Assembly (NCBI GenBank): GCA_045628085.1
Contig: JAZQOZ010000157.1
Coordinates: forward strand, 6,940 to 70,939
Direction of reading: 5' to 3'
From: Firm-04 sp045628085
GTDB lineage: Bacteria; Bacillota; Clostridia; Oscillospirales; Ruminococcaceae
Length of the DNA stretch: 64,000 nt
The position numbers and the translations under genes were made by a program. How positions within the stretch are numbered: the first letter of the stretch is position 1; every line of letters begins with the position of its first letter. The notes beneath the pieces are model-generated. The model ran no database searches. It saw only the letters and a program-made list of their open reading frames with translations, and was not told the DNA's origin. Shown piece after piece: positions 30,143-37,130 of the stretch.

Positions 30143-31743
30143 TGGAACTGCGCCCGTATCAGCAGGCGGCAAAGGATGCGATATTCAGAGAATGGGAAGA
30201 TGTTCAAAGCACGCTGCTCGTTCTTCCGACAGGTACAGGAAAGACCGTAGTATTCGCAAAAACGGCAGAGGAATGCGTCCGCAAACGCGGGCGCGTCCTC
30301 ATACTTGCACACAGAGGTGAGCTTCTCGATCAGGCACAGGACAAGATCGGTAAAGTTACAGGGCTTGGTTGCTCAGTCGAAAAGGCGGATCAGACCTGTA
30401 TCGGCTCATGGTTCCGGATCACGGTCGGATCGGTGCAATCCATGATGCAGGAAAAACGTCTGGAACGGTTTGACAGCAGTTTCTTCAGTCACATCATCAT
30501 TGACGAGGCACATCACGCAATCTCTGACAGCTATCAGCGCGTCCTGCATCACTTCCCGGATGCGCACATTCTCGGCGTAACTGCGACACCTGACAGAGGC
30601 GACATGAAAGAGATCGGCAGTGTGTTTCAGACTCTTGCCTATGAGTATACTTTACCGCAGGCGATCAAAGACGGTTATCTCTGCCCGATTAAAGCACTGA
30701 CGATCCCTCTGAAGCTGGATATATCGAATGTCGGCGTTTCAGCCGGTGATTTCAAACCGAATGAGATCGGCACGGCACTTGATCCGTATCTCGAACAGAT
30801 CGCACAGGAAATGAAGAAATACTGTGCTGACCGCAAGACGGTCGTATTCCTGCCGCTGATCGCTACATCACAGAAATTCTGTGCAATACTGAATGCCGCC
30901 GGATTCCGTGCGGCAGAAGTCAACGGAAACAGCGATGACCGTGCCGAAGTTCTTGCTGATTTTGATGCAGGCAAGTACAATGTCCTCTGCAATTCCATGC
31001 TGTTGACAGAAGGATGGGACTGCCCGTCAGTTGACTGCGTGATCGTGCTCCGCCCGACAAAGGTGCGTGCGCTGTACTGCCAGATGGTCGGCCGCGGAAC
31101 GCGGCTCTGTGACGGCAAGGATCATCTTCTGCTGCTTGATTTCCTATGGCACTCTGAACGGCATGAGCTTTGTCGTCCGGCACATCTGATCTGCGACAGT
31201 AAAGAGGTCGCAAAGAAAATGACAGATGACCTTGAAAAAAAATCCGGCTGTGCAGCTGATATCGCAGAAGCCGCACAGACAGCAGAAGAAGAAACGATCG
31301 CAAACCGCGAGGAATCGCTTGCGAAACAGTTTGAGAAGTACAAGACGAAAAAGCGGAATCTCGTTGATCCGCTGGAATATGCTGTTTCAACACATCAGCG
31401 TAACCTGTTGAACTATCAGCCTGCTTTCGGCTGGGAATGCGCACCGCCTTCACAGAAACAGATGCAGGCACTCGAAAGCAAAGGCATTGATCCAAACAAG
31501 GTACAGACTGCCGGAATGGCAGAGCAAGTCCTCAGAAGCGCATCCAAGAGACAAATGGATGGTCTTTCGACTGCGAAGCAGATCGCAAGGCTTGAACGGT
31601 ACGGCTTCCGGAATGTCGGTGCATGGAGCTTTGAATCAGCAAGCAACATGATTGCAAGGATCGCCGCACTCGGCTGGCGGCACGTTCCTCAAGGCATTGA
31701 TCCTTCTGTATATGTACCGAATGAGGTGATGTATGGAACATAG
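30142..31743 (+). CDS. DEAD/DEAH-box superfamily 2 helicase
   Basis: This 533-aa helicase has Q-like LRPYQQAAKDAI, motif I LPTGTGKTVVFAKTAEE near residue 28, motif II HIIIDEAHHAISD, motif III GVTATPDRGD, motif V MLLTEGWDCPSVDCVIVLRPT and motif VI QMVGRGTRLCDGKDHLLLLDF. This is the RecG/type III-like SSL2 group common in phages. The C-terminal 120 residues are an added helical region. It lies between the ssDNA-binding-type protein and the primase and probably acts in phage DNA replication. Confidence 0.88.
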   Translation: MELRPYQQAAKDAIFREWEDVQSTLLVLPTGTGKTVVFAKTAEECVRKRGRVLILAHRGELLDQAQDKIGKVTGLGCSVEKADQTCIGSWFRITVGSVQSMMQEKRLERFDSSFFSHIIIDEAHHAISDSYQRVLHHFPDAHILGVTATPDRGDMKEIGSVFQTLAYEYTLPQAIKDGYLCPIKALTIPLKLDISNVGVSAGDFKPNEIGTALDPYLEQIAQEMKKYCADRKTVVFLPLIATSQKFCAILNAAGFRAAEVNGNSDDRAEVLADFDAGKYNVLCNSMLLTEGWDCPSVDCVIVLRPTKVRALYCQMVGRGTRLCDGKDHLLLLDFLWHSERHELCRPAHLICDSKEVAKKMTDDLEKKSGCAADIAEAAQTAEEETIANREESLAKQFEKYKTKKRNLVDPLEYAVSTHQRNLLNYQPAFGWECAPPSQKQMQALESKGIDPNKVQTAGMAEQVLRSASKRQMDGLSTAKQIARLERYGFRNVGAWSFESASNMIARIAALGWRHVPQGIDPSVYVPNEVMYGT

Positions 31744-33967
31744 AAACGACAATCTTGAAGAACTGCTGCAATATATTGATCCTGCGCAGTGCAGTTATTC
31801 TGATTGGTGCGGAATCGGTATGGCGCTGAAAGATGCCGGATATCCGGTGTCAGCATGGGAATCATGGTCGGCGCGTGACGGTGCGCGGTATCATGCCGGA
31901 GAATGTGCGCAGAAATGGCGCAGCTTCAACGGCTCGGATACACCAGTCACAGCCGGAACGATCGTACACATGGCGATTGAGAACGGTTATCATCCGCACA
32001 AAGAACACGGTACCGGTCATGAAATGGATTGGGACGATGAAATCAATGCAGACTATGTCGTGACATCTGCGGAGCAGACGATCTCACTTCCAATCAAAGA
32101 ACCGGAAAACTGGGATCCTGCCGAACAGATCTCACGCTACATCGAAACGCTGTTTGAAGCAAATGACAATGTTGGATACGTGACAGAATGCTGGCAGAAC
32201 AATGACGGAAAATTCCTGCCGACCGCAGGATGCTATGACCGGACAGCCGGACAGCTTCTTTATGAACTGAAACGGTACAAGGGTGATGTCGGTGCGGTAT
32301 TTGGTGACACGAATCCGGAATGTGGGGCGTGGATCCGATTCAATCCGCTTGACGGAAGAGGCGCGAAGAATGAGAACGTGACAGATTACCGATATGCGCT
32401 TGTCGAATCCGATGCAATATCTGTTGAACAGCAGAACGGCATCATGCACGATCTCAAACTTCCGATCGCTGCGCTTGTATACTCCGGCGGCAAGTCCATT
32501 CATGCGATCGTGCGAGTGGATGCCGGAAACTATGACGAATATCGCAAGCGTGTCGAATTCCTTTACTCTGTGTGTGACAAGAACGGTCTGAAAGTTGACC
32601 GTCAGAACCGGAATCCCTCAAGACTTTCCAGAATGCCAGGCGTGATCCGGAACGGCAGAAAGCAATTCCTGATCGAAACCAATACTGGGTTTTCATCGTG
32701 GGTGGAGTGGAAAGATTATGTCGAGAGCATCACGGACGATCTTCCGGAGTTTGAGTCAATGGCGGATGCGTGGGAACATCTTCCGGATCTTGCACCGCCT
32801 CTGATCGACGGTGTACTGCGTCAAGGGCACAAGATGCTGATCGCAGGCCCGTCAAAAGCCGGCAAGTCATACGCGCTGATCGAGATGTGTATAGCAATCG
32901 CAGAAGGCAGAAAGTGGCTTGGATGGCAATGTGCAAAAGGTCGTGTGCTGTACGTCAATCTGGAACTTGACCGAGCATCCTGCCTGCATCGCTTCCGTGA
33001 TGTGTATGACAGCATGAATATTCCGCCACAGAACATCGGAAGTATTGACATCTGGAATCTCAGAGGCGTGACAGAACCGATGGACAAGCTCGCACCGAAG
33101 CTGATCCGCAGAGCGCGGAAAGGCAATTATATCGCTGTTATCATCGACCCGATATACAAGGTCATAACCGGAGATGAGAACAGCGCCGATCAGATGGCGC
33201 ACTTCTGCAACCAGTTCGACAAAGTATGCACCGAACTCGGATGCGCAGTTATTTATTGTCACCATCACAGCAAGGGGATGCAAGGCAGCAAACGGTCAAT
33301 GGACAGAGCAAGCGGCAGCGGTGTCTTTGCGCGTGATCCTGATGCACTCATTGATATGATCGAGCTTGACCTTACAGACGATATCATGAAACAGCAGAAG
33401 AACAGCGAAGCGTGCCGGATCTGTGAACAGCATCTTGCCATGTGCGCGCCGAACGTACTTAACGATGCACAGCCGGACGATCTGCTGAACCGCAATTCTG
33501 CTGTACAGCTTTGCAGAGACAATATGACGAACGACCAGTATCAGGCTCTTGCATCGGCGCTCCGTGCGTCAGACGAATATGTATCTCAAATGTCTGCATG
33601 GCGCATCGAGGGAACGCTAAGAGAGTTTCCGAAGTTTCCACCGGTGAATGTCTGGTTTCGGTATCCGCTGCATGATATCGACAGCATCGGCATCCTGAAA
33701 GATCTGCAATCCGATGTCGAGCTGACAACGCAGCAGCGCGCATCGAAAAACGGTCACAAGCGGCAGTCAGAGATCGCAAAGGCAAAAGCAGCCGACAAAT
33801 CCGCTGAGCTGGTCAACACTTTCGATATGTGTGCATTCGACGGAAAAATCAGCGTCGATGACATGGCCGATTATCTTGGTGTTGACAGACGGTCTGTCGA
33901 ACGCCGTTTGAAAAAGTGTGATGACCTTATTCTCAGCAACGGAATTATAACCCGAAAAACGAAATAA
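31733..33967 (+). CDS. Phage primase-helicase (PriCT, AEP-like and AAA_25 domains)
   Basis: This 744-aa replication protein begins with a PriCT_2-type domain (CSYSDWCGIGMALKDAGYPV, then AQKWRSF). A primase-like region follows (about 130-320: YALVESDAISVEQQNG and NRNPSRLSRMPGV). Then comes a RepA/AAA_25 helicase domain with Walker A IAGPSKAGKSYALIEM near residue 367, Walker B YIAVIIDPIYKV, and sensor-like YCHHHSKGMQG. The C-terminus has a winged-helix segment (ISVDDMADYLGVDRRSVERR). It overlaps the helicase gene by 11 bp. The adjacent iteron/hairpin region (33971-34101) is its likely origin. Confidence 0.87.
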   Translation: MEHRNDNLEELLQYIDPAQCSYSDWCGIGMALKDAGYPVSAWESWSARDGARYHAGECAQKWRSFNGSDTPVTAGTIVHMAIENGYHPHKEHGTGHEMDWDDEINADYVVTSAEQTISLPIKEPENWDPAEQISRYIETLFEANDNVGYVTECWQNNDGKFLPTAGCYDRTAGQLLYELKRYKGDVGAVFGDTNPECGAWIRFNPLDGRGAKNENVTDYRYALVESDAISVEQQNGIMHDLKLPIAALVYSGGKSIHAIVRVDAGNYDEYRKRVEFLYSVCDKNGLKVDRQNRNPSRLSRMPGVIRNGRKQFLIETNTGFSSWVEWKDYVESITDDLPEFESMADAWEHLPDLAPPLIDGVLRQGHKMLIAGPSKAGKSYALIEMCIAIAEGRKWLGWQCAKGRVLYVNLELDRASCLHRFRDVYDSMNIPPQNIGSIDIWNLRGVTEPMDKLAPKLIRRARKGNYIAVIIDPIYKVITGDENSADQMAHFCNQFDKVCTELGCAVIYCHHHSKGMQGSKRSMDRASGSGVFARDPDALIDMIELDLTDDIMKQQKNSEACRICEQHLAMCAPNVLNDAQPDDLLNRNSAVQLCRDNMTNDQYQALASALRASDEYVSQMSAWRIEGTLREFPKFPPVNVWFRYPLHDIDSIGILKDLQSDVELTTQQRASKNGHKRQSEIAKAKAADKSAELVNTFDMCAFDGKISVDDMADYLGVDRRSVERRLKKCDDLILSNGIITRKTK

Positions 33968-33970
33968 AAA

Positions 33971-34101
33971 TTGCGACAAAAATTGCGACAGGTGGCTATA
34001 TATATATATATTTGTCGTGTCGCAAATTGTGCCATGTCAATGGGTACACCGACAGGCGGCTGACAAGCAAGCCGCCCTGTCGGAATACCCTGTCATTGAC
34101 A
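33971..34101. other. Candidate phage replication origin
   Basis: The 171-bp gap after the primase-helicase gene holds TTGCGACA at 33971-33978 and 33983-33990, and its inverse TGTCGCAA at 34018-34025. Between them is a run of TA repeats (33996-34010). A large nested hairpin (34035-34101) follows: TGTCAATG pairs with CATTGACA, and CCGACAGG plus CGGC pair with their complements around a 10-nt loop. Iterons, an unwinding-type tract and a big hairpin next to a primase-helicase are what an origin would show. Confidence 0.5.
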
Positions 34102-34138
34102 CCCGCGAACACAATATGCCGGAAGGAGTGGCAAGAAG

Positions 34139-34549
34139 TTGACACAGTTTTTTCTGAACATGATACCGCCGACTGTGACTGCACAGGAAAAGGATATCGG
34201 TATCAACAAGAAAACAGGAAAAGCATTCCTGTATAACCCTGTTGAAGTCAAAGAGGTGAAAAACAAATTCAATGCGTATCTCTGGCAGCACAGACCTGAG
34301 AAACCGTATACCTACGGTGTGCGACTGATCGTCAAGTGGTGCTTTCCGAGAGGAAGACATCGTGACGGTGAGTACAAGAAAACAAAGCCTGATACAGATA
34401 ACCTTCAAAAGCTCCTGAAAGACTGCTTGACATATTGCGGATTCTGGAAAGATGATGCGCTTGTCTGTTCAGAGATTATCGAAAAATTCTGGGCAGAGAT
34501 ACCGGGTATCTTTATCAGGATCGAAGAAATCGAGGAGGACTCACGATGA
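34139..34549 (+). CDS. RusA-family Holliday junction resolvase
   Basis: This 136-aa endonuclease shows the RusA metal-binding pattern KPDTDNLQKLLKDCL and FWKDDALV, with a strand such as IVKWCFPRG before it. It resolves branched DNA before packaging. The start is a TTG at 34139 with GGAAGGAG about 9 bp upstream; no ATG in frame gives a full domain. Confidence 0.85.
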   Translation: MTQFFLNMIPPTVTAQEKDIGINKKTGKAFLYNPVEVKEVKNKFNAYLWQHRPEKPYTYGVRLIVKWCFPRGRHRDGEYKKTKPDTDNLQKLLKDCLTYCGFWKDDALVCSEIIEKFWAEIPGIFIRIEEIEEDSR

Positions 34550-34764
34550 AAAAGAAATGTTTCGTCAGTTCCGCCTGCTGCACAAGTGAATGCCCGAATA
34601 TCCAGTATGATATGGCAGAAGAAAAATACGGATACGGGATCGCTGATGACATGGGACTCAGCAGGGTGGATTGCAAGAAGTGCGTTTACAGCACAGGAGA
34701 ATGTAAGGACTGCCTGATGTACTGTGACGGAGAATGTCAGGCAGATGATGGTGAGCAAGAGTGA
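34546..34764 (+). CDS. Cysteine-rich small phage protein
   Basis: This 72-aa protein contains ten Cys residues, arranged as CC, C-x3-C, and a C-x2-C pair twice (VDCKKCVYS, ECKDCLMYC). A small zinc-binding fold is likely. GGAGGA precedes ATG 34546. It overlaps its neighbours by 4 bp on both sides, so it is part of a tight early operon. I do not recognise a named family. Confidence 0.7.
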   Translation: MKKKCFVSSACCTSECPNIQYDMAEEKYGYGIADDMGLSRVDCKKCVYSTGECKDCLMYCDGECQADDGEQE

Positions 34765-34946
34765 AAGAACAACGAAAGGCATTGCAGGCTTGCATACAGA
34801 CTCTGTACGCTGGAGTGGCAGGAGGATTCATCACTGCACTGGCTTGCAACGAGTACATTATCGCAGCACTGCTGACTGTAGCTTACAGCTTGCTGCACGC
34901 TATGTGGATGTGCCTACAGGATAGGAGTGACAATGATGAAAGATAA
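34761..34946 (+). CDS. Small two-span membrane protein
   Basis: This 61-aa protein starts at GTG 34761 (overlapping the upstream TGA). A hydrophobic stretch (about residues 13-50: LYAGVAGGFITALAC and YIIAALLTVAYSLLHAMW) can form two membrane spans; the ends are charged. The ribosome site is GGTGAGCAAGAG-like and weak, so coupling to the upstream gene is likely. Function unknown. Confidence 0.55.
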   Translation: MKEQRKALQACIQTLYAGVAGGFITALACNEYIIAALLTVAYSLLHAMWMCLQDRSDNDER

Positions 34947-35139
34947 TAAACCACCTTGCTTTGGATGCAATGAACGTCACGAAATATGCCACAGCAACTG
35001 CGATAAGTATAAGGCATGGAAGATTGATCACGATAAGAAAAGTGAGAAAATCAGAAAGGCGAGGATTGCGGATACAATCGCAGATCAGTATGGAAAATCA
35101 ACGCACATCCGTCTTAATAAAATGAAATCAGGAGGATGA
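34933..35139 (+). CDS. Small Cys/Lys-rich phage protein
   Basis: This protein of about 68 aa begins with a Cys cluster (CFGCNERHEICHSNC, resembling a zinc knuckle) and continues with a basic helix (KSEKIRKARIADTIADQYG). ATG 34933 or 34936 is used after AGGAG. It overlaps the upstream gene by 14 bp. Such short proteins just before the late activator are frequent in Clostridia phages; function unknown. Confidence 0.6.
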   Translation: MMKDNKPPCFGCNERHEICHSNCDKYKAWKIDHDKKSEKIRKARIADTIADQYGKSTHIRLNKMKSGG

Positions 35140-35142
35140 TAC

Positions 35143-35535
35143 ATGAAACCGAAAGAATACTTGCAGCAGTACCGAGAGAGCATGGACCGCACAAAAGCTA
35201 TTACAGATCATCTGGATGAGCTGAAGGAGGAAGCAATCCGGCTGAAAGATCACGAAGGACATTCCGTCGCTCTGGATGATGCCGCTGCACGTCATGTGGA
35301 TGCCTGCAATACCGCAGCCGTTGAACTTGAACAGCTTGAGGCATTGCGGAAAGAGATCACGGAAACGATCAAATCTGTTCCGGATGCGCGGCTCAGAGAA
35401 CTGCTCTATGAGATCTACATCGTCGGAAAGAAAATCGTACGAATTGCAGCAGACCGCGATCTGTCCTATGAGCACGTCTGCCGGATGCACGGACAGGCTT
35501 TGATTGAACTCAGCGCGGTTCTGCCTGAAAAGTAA
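35143..35535 (+). CDS. Late-gene transcription regulator (ArpU/DUF1492-like, sigma-70 region 4 type)
   Basis: This 130-aa protein has an N-terminal helical part and a C-terminal region 4-like helix-turn-helix (about 85-125: LRELLYEIYIVGKKIVRI, then DRDLSYEHVCRMHGQALIEL). Proteins of this type, at the end of the early region and just before terminase genes, act as activators of late transcription in Gram-positive phages. AGGAGG precedes ATG 35143. It is followed by a hairpin (35550-35586) and the minus-strand cassette. Confidence 0.75.
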   Translation: MKPKEYLQQYRESMDRTKAITDHLDELKEEAIRLKDHEGHSVALDDAAARHVDACNTAAVELEQLEALRKEITETIKSVPDARLRELLYEIYIVGKKIVRIAADRDLSYEHVCRMHGQALIELSAVLPEK

Positions 35536-35549
35536 AAGGCAGAGAGAAA

Positions 35550-35586
35550 CCCCTCTCAAATCGCATTATACGCGAAATGAGAGGGG
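35550..35586. terminator. Bidirectional hairpin between early operon and minus-strand cassette
   Basis: CCCCTCTCA (35550-35558) pairs with TGAGAGGGG (35578-35586); an inner TCGC/GCGA pair shortens the loop. T-runs are weak (TTTCTCTC on the minus strand). It lies between convergent genes and probably ends both transcripts. Confidence 0.6.
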
Positions 35587-35592
35587 GAACTG

Positions 35593-35778
35593 TCAGCCGT
35601 TCTTTGCAATGTCCGCCCGAATGAGCTGCTTGATATAGCCCATCTTTGACGGTACGCTTGTGAGCTTTTCGATGATGTCGGCATCGGTGTTCTTGTTCAG
35701 GCGCAGATTCACGGACACAGTCTTTTCCTTTGTGAACTTTGTGATTGCGCGGAGATTGCTGTCAGGAGTTTTCGGCAT
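35593..35778 (-). CDS. Small ribbon-helix-helix-like protein
   Basis: This 61-aa basic protein contains KTVSVNLRLNKNTDADIIEKL and MGYIKQLIRADIA, a strand-helix-helix pattern like Arc/CopG repressors. ATG 35778 is preferred over GTG 35787 because GAGGTG (35785-35790) is then about 6 bp away. It is the last gene of the minus-strand cassette behind two small hydrophobic ORFs, and may regulate that cassette. The family name is not certain. Confidence 0.7.
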   Translation of the reverse strand: MPKTPDSNLRAITKFTKEKTVSVNLRLNKNTDADIIEKLTSVPSKMGYIKQLIRADIAKNG

Positions 35779-35788
35779 TGTTTTCACC

Positions 35789-35881
35789 TCATTTCTTATT
35801 GCGAAAGATTACCCAGTATGCAAATTTTGCAATACCGATGCAGACGAAAAAGATTGCAAGAAAATGAATCATTGGCTTCAT
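35789..35881 (-). CDS. Possible 30-aa single-span hydrophobic peptide
   Basis: A short ORF encodes MKPMIHFLAIFFVCIGIAKF and then a YWVIF stretch ending in a basic RNKK tail: one membrane span and a positively charged end, as in small membrane toxins. The ribosome site is poor. Its stop overlaps the ribosome site of the downstream RHH gene, which suggests coupling. It could be a real peptide or chance. Confidence 0.35.
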   Translation of the reverse strand: MKPMIHFLAIFFVCIGIAKFAYWVIFRNKK

Positions 35882-35885
35882 ATGC

Positions 35886-35914
35886 TTGACAAATTGGCTC
35901 TTATGTGTTATGAT
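35886..35914 (+). promoter_or_regulatory. Sigma-A promoter of the antisense RNA
   Basis: TTGACA (35886-35891) and TATGAT (35909-35914) with a 17-bp spacer, plus strand, pointing into the 3' end of the 45-aa membrane-peptide gene. Confidence 0.8.
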
Positions 35915-35920
35915 TAGGAT

Positions 35921-36063
35921 GTGAGGGGCTTTCGCCCCTCGCACCCTGTGTACTATTCCATCATCTTTTCGATGATGAGAAGCACAGTTCCGATAAGCAA
36001 GTCAATCAGCGCGCCGATCAGGATGCCAGTCCAGTCACGCGAGCTGTGCGGCTTGCTTTTTTT
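35921..36063 (+). ncRNA. Candidate antisense RNA (type I antitoxin-like), about 143 nt
   Basis: From the promoter at 35886-35914 the transcript would begin near 35921 with a tight 5' hairpin (GAGGGGC-TTTC-GCCCCTC, 35923-35940). It contains another stem (CATCATC with GATGATG) and ends at a terminator (GCGAGC with GCTTGC, 36039-36056, then seven T residues). It has no credible ORF. It is complementary to codons 10-45 and the 3' untranslated part of the membrane-peptide mRNA. Confidence 0.6.
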
Positions 36064-36090
36064 CATGTGCCTCGGTCGGTACCGAGCCAT
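35953..36090 (-). CDS. 45-aa single-span membrane peptide (candidate type I toxin)
   Basis: The peptide has a basic N-terminus (MARYRPRHMKKSKPHSSRDW) followed by one hydrophobic span (GILIGALIDLLIGTVLLIIE) and a KMME end. An excellent ribosome site (AAAGGAGGTGA) precedes ATG 36090, and a consensus promoter lies at 36117-36145. The convergent RNA at 35921-36063 covers most of its coding sequence. Own promoter, small hydrophobic product and overlapping counter-transcript match type I toxin-antitoxin modules such as TxpA/RatA or BsrG/SR4, although the peptide itself is not similar to those. Confidence 0.75.
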   Translation of the reverse strand: MARYRPRHMKKSKPHSSRDWTGILIGALIDLLIGTVLLIIEKMME

Positions 36091-36116
36091 TGTCCTCACC
36101 TCCTTTCCATGTTTCT

Positions 36117-36145
36117 ATTATACCATAATTGCACAATAATGTCAA
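36117..36145 (-). promoter_or_regulatory. Sigma-A promoter of the membrane-peptide gene
   Basis: Perfect TTGACA (36140-36145) and TATAAT (36117-36122), minus strand, 17-bp spacer, 27 bp before the start codon. Confidence 0.9.
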
Positions 36146-36248
36146 GCAATTTCCAAAAAGTTTTTCAGATAAATATGCACAAAGATTTTGCATCACATTT
36201 GTGCAACATTTTTTGAAAATATCATGGTATATCATATTGCACCTGTGG

Positions 36249-36376
36249 TATAATGTAAGCTAAGAAAAGCGACGGAGCACATGATGCTTTTCCAGCGGGT
36301 GCACCCGCTCTTTTTATGCTCCGTCAAAGTGAATACGCGAAAGCACTCAAGTCAAGGCTTGGGTGCTTTTGCTTTT
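36249..36376 (+). promoter_or_regulatory. Late-region leader: -10 element and two tandem hairpins
   Basis: A -10 TATAAT (36249-36254) without a good -35 is followed by two structures. The first has an outer stem GACGGAGCA/TGCTCCGTC (36271-36279 with 36317-36325) around a perfect hairpin AGCGGGTG-CACCCGCT followed by CTTTTT. The second is a 12-bp stem (36340-36351 with 36358-36369) followed by a T-rich stretch. Both look like terminators. A -10 without -35 suggests an activator-dependent late promoter, matching the ArpU-like regulator. This fills most of the 303-bp gap before the HNH gene. Confidence 0.6.
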
Positions 36377-36393
36377 CTATGCGAGGTGACACA

Positions 36394-36705
36394 ATGCGCA
36401 GCGTATCATTCCCGTTCTATAAGACGAAAGAATGGAAGAAATGCCGTGCCGCATATTTGCACACCGTTGGTGGGCTGTGCGAATTGTGCATGAATCGCGG
36501 GATCATAAAGCCTGCGGACATCGTGCATCACAAGATTCACCTTACCGATGATACGGCTCGCGATCCGGAGATCGCTTTGAACTTTGAGAACCTGCAAGCT
36601 GTGTGCATCGACTGTCACAATGAGCTGCACTTCAGAAAAGCAGCAAAGAAGCGATATGAAATCATTGACGGCAAGGTCGTGATCGGGGAAGATGCCCCCC
36701 TATGA
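36394..36705 (+). CDS. HNH endonuclease (packaging associated)
   Basis: This 103-aa protein has a zinc-binding HNH/Cys4 fold: CELCMNRGIIKPADIVHHKIH, then NFENLQAVCIDCHNELH. The two C-x2-C pairs and the HH/N/H catalytic residues are intact. ATG 36394 has GAGGTGA upstream. HNH genes directly before the terminase genes are standard in HK97-like phages, where the nuclease is needed for DNA packaging. Confidence 0.9.
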   Translation: MRSVSFPFYKTKEWKKCRAAYLHTVGGLCELCMNRGIIKPADIVHHKIHLTDDTARDPEIALNFENLQAVCIDCHNELHFRKAAKKRYEIIDGKVVIGEDAPL

Positions 36706-36803
36706 ACAGCAGAGTATTTGTGCCATTGGGAAACGGTGGCGGGGTCAACTTTTCCTCTCCCGGTCGCGCGTAGACCCCTACCCCATGAAAGGAGGCAGAG
36801 CTG

Positions 36804-37130
36804 ATGCGGAAGATCACAGAGAAATCAGAGATCACACGGCTTTCCCGCATCTACAAGGGACTGCCGCCGAATCAGATGAAGGTTGTCGAGGGGCTGATCG
36901 TCGAGGCTGCGCGGCTGCGCGTCCGGCTTGACTACCTTTGGCATGATTTGCAGGAGAACGGTGAAACGGAGCTGTTCACGCAGTCGGAAAAGACAGATCC
37001 TTATGAGCGCGAGCGCCCTCAGAGCCGCACATACACGGCAACCAACAAGAGCTATCAGGCGATCATCAAGCAGCTTTCTGACCTCTGCCCACCGTCTGAG
37101 GAAGAAGACCCGCTCGCGGAGTTTCGCTGA
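36804..37130 (+). CDS. terS: Terminase small subunit (P27-like)
   Basis: This 108-aa protein carries a helical DNA-recognition region (LSRIYKGLPPNQMKVVEGLI) and the C-terminal pattern YERERPQSRTYTATNKSYQA seen in P27-family small terminases. AAAGGAGG precedes ATG 36804. It selects phage DNA for packaging with the large subunit, whose start overlaps its stop by one base. Confidence 0.85.
   Translation: MRKITEKSEITRLSRIYKGLPPNQMKVVEGLIVEAARLRVRLDYLWHDLQENGETELFTQSEKTDPYERERPQSRTYTATNKSYQAIIKQLSDLCPPSEEEDPLAEFR

Noticed and set aside
36702..36773. A 23-codon ORF overlapping the HNH stop codon
   Set aside because: It starts by ATGA overlap but has no hydrophobic or domain features, and lies in a short spacer before terS. 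Likely chance.
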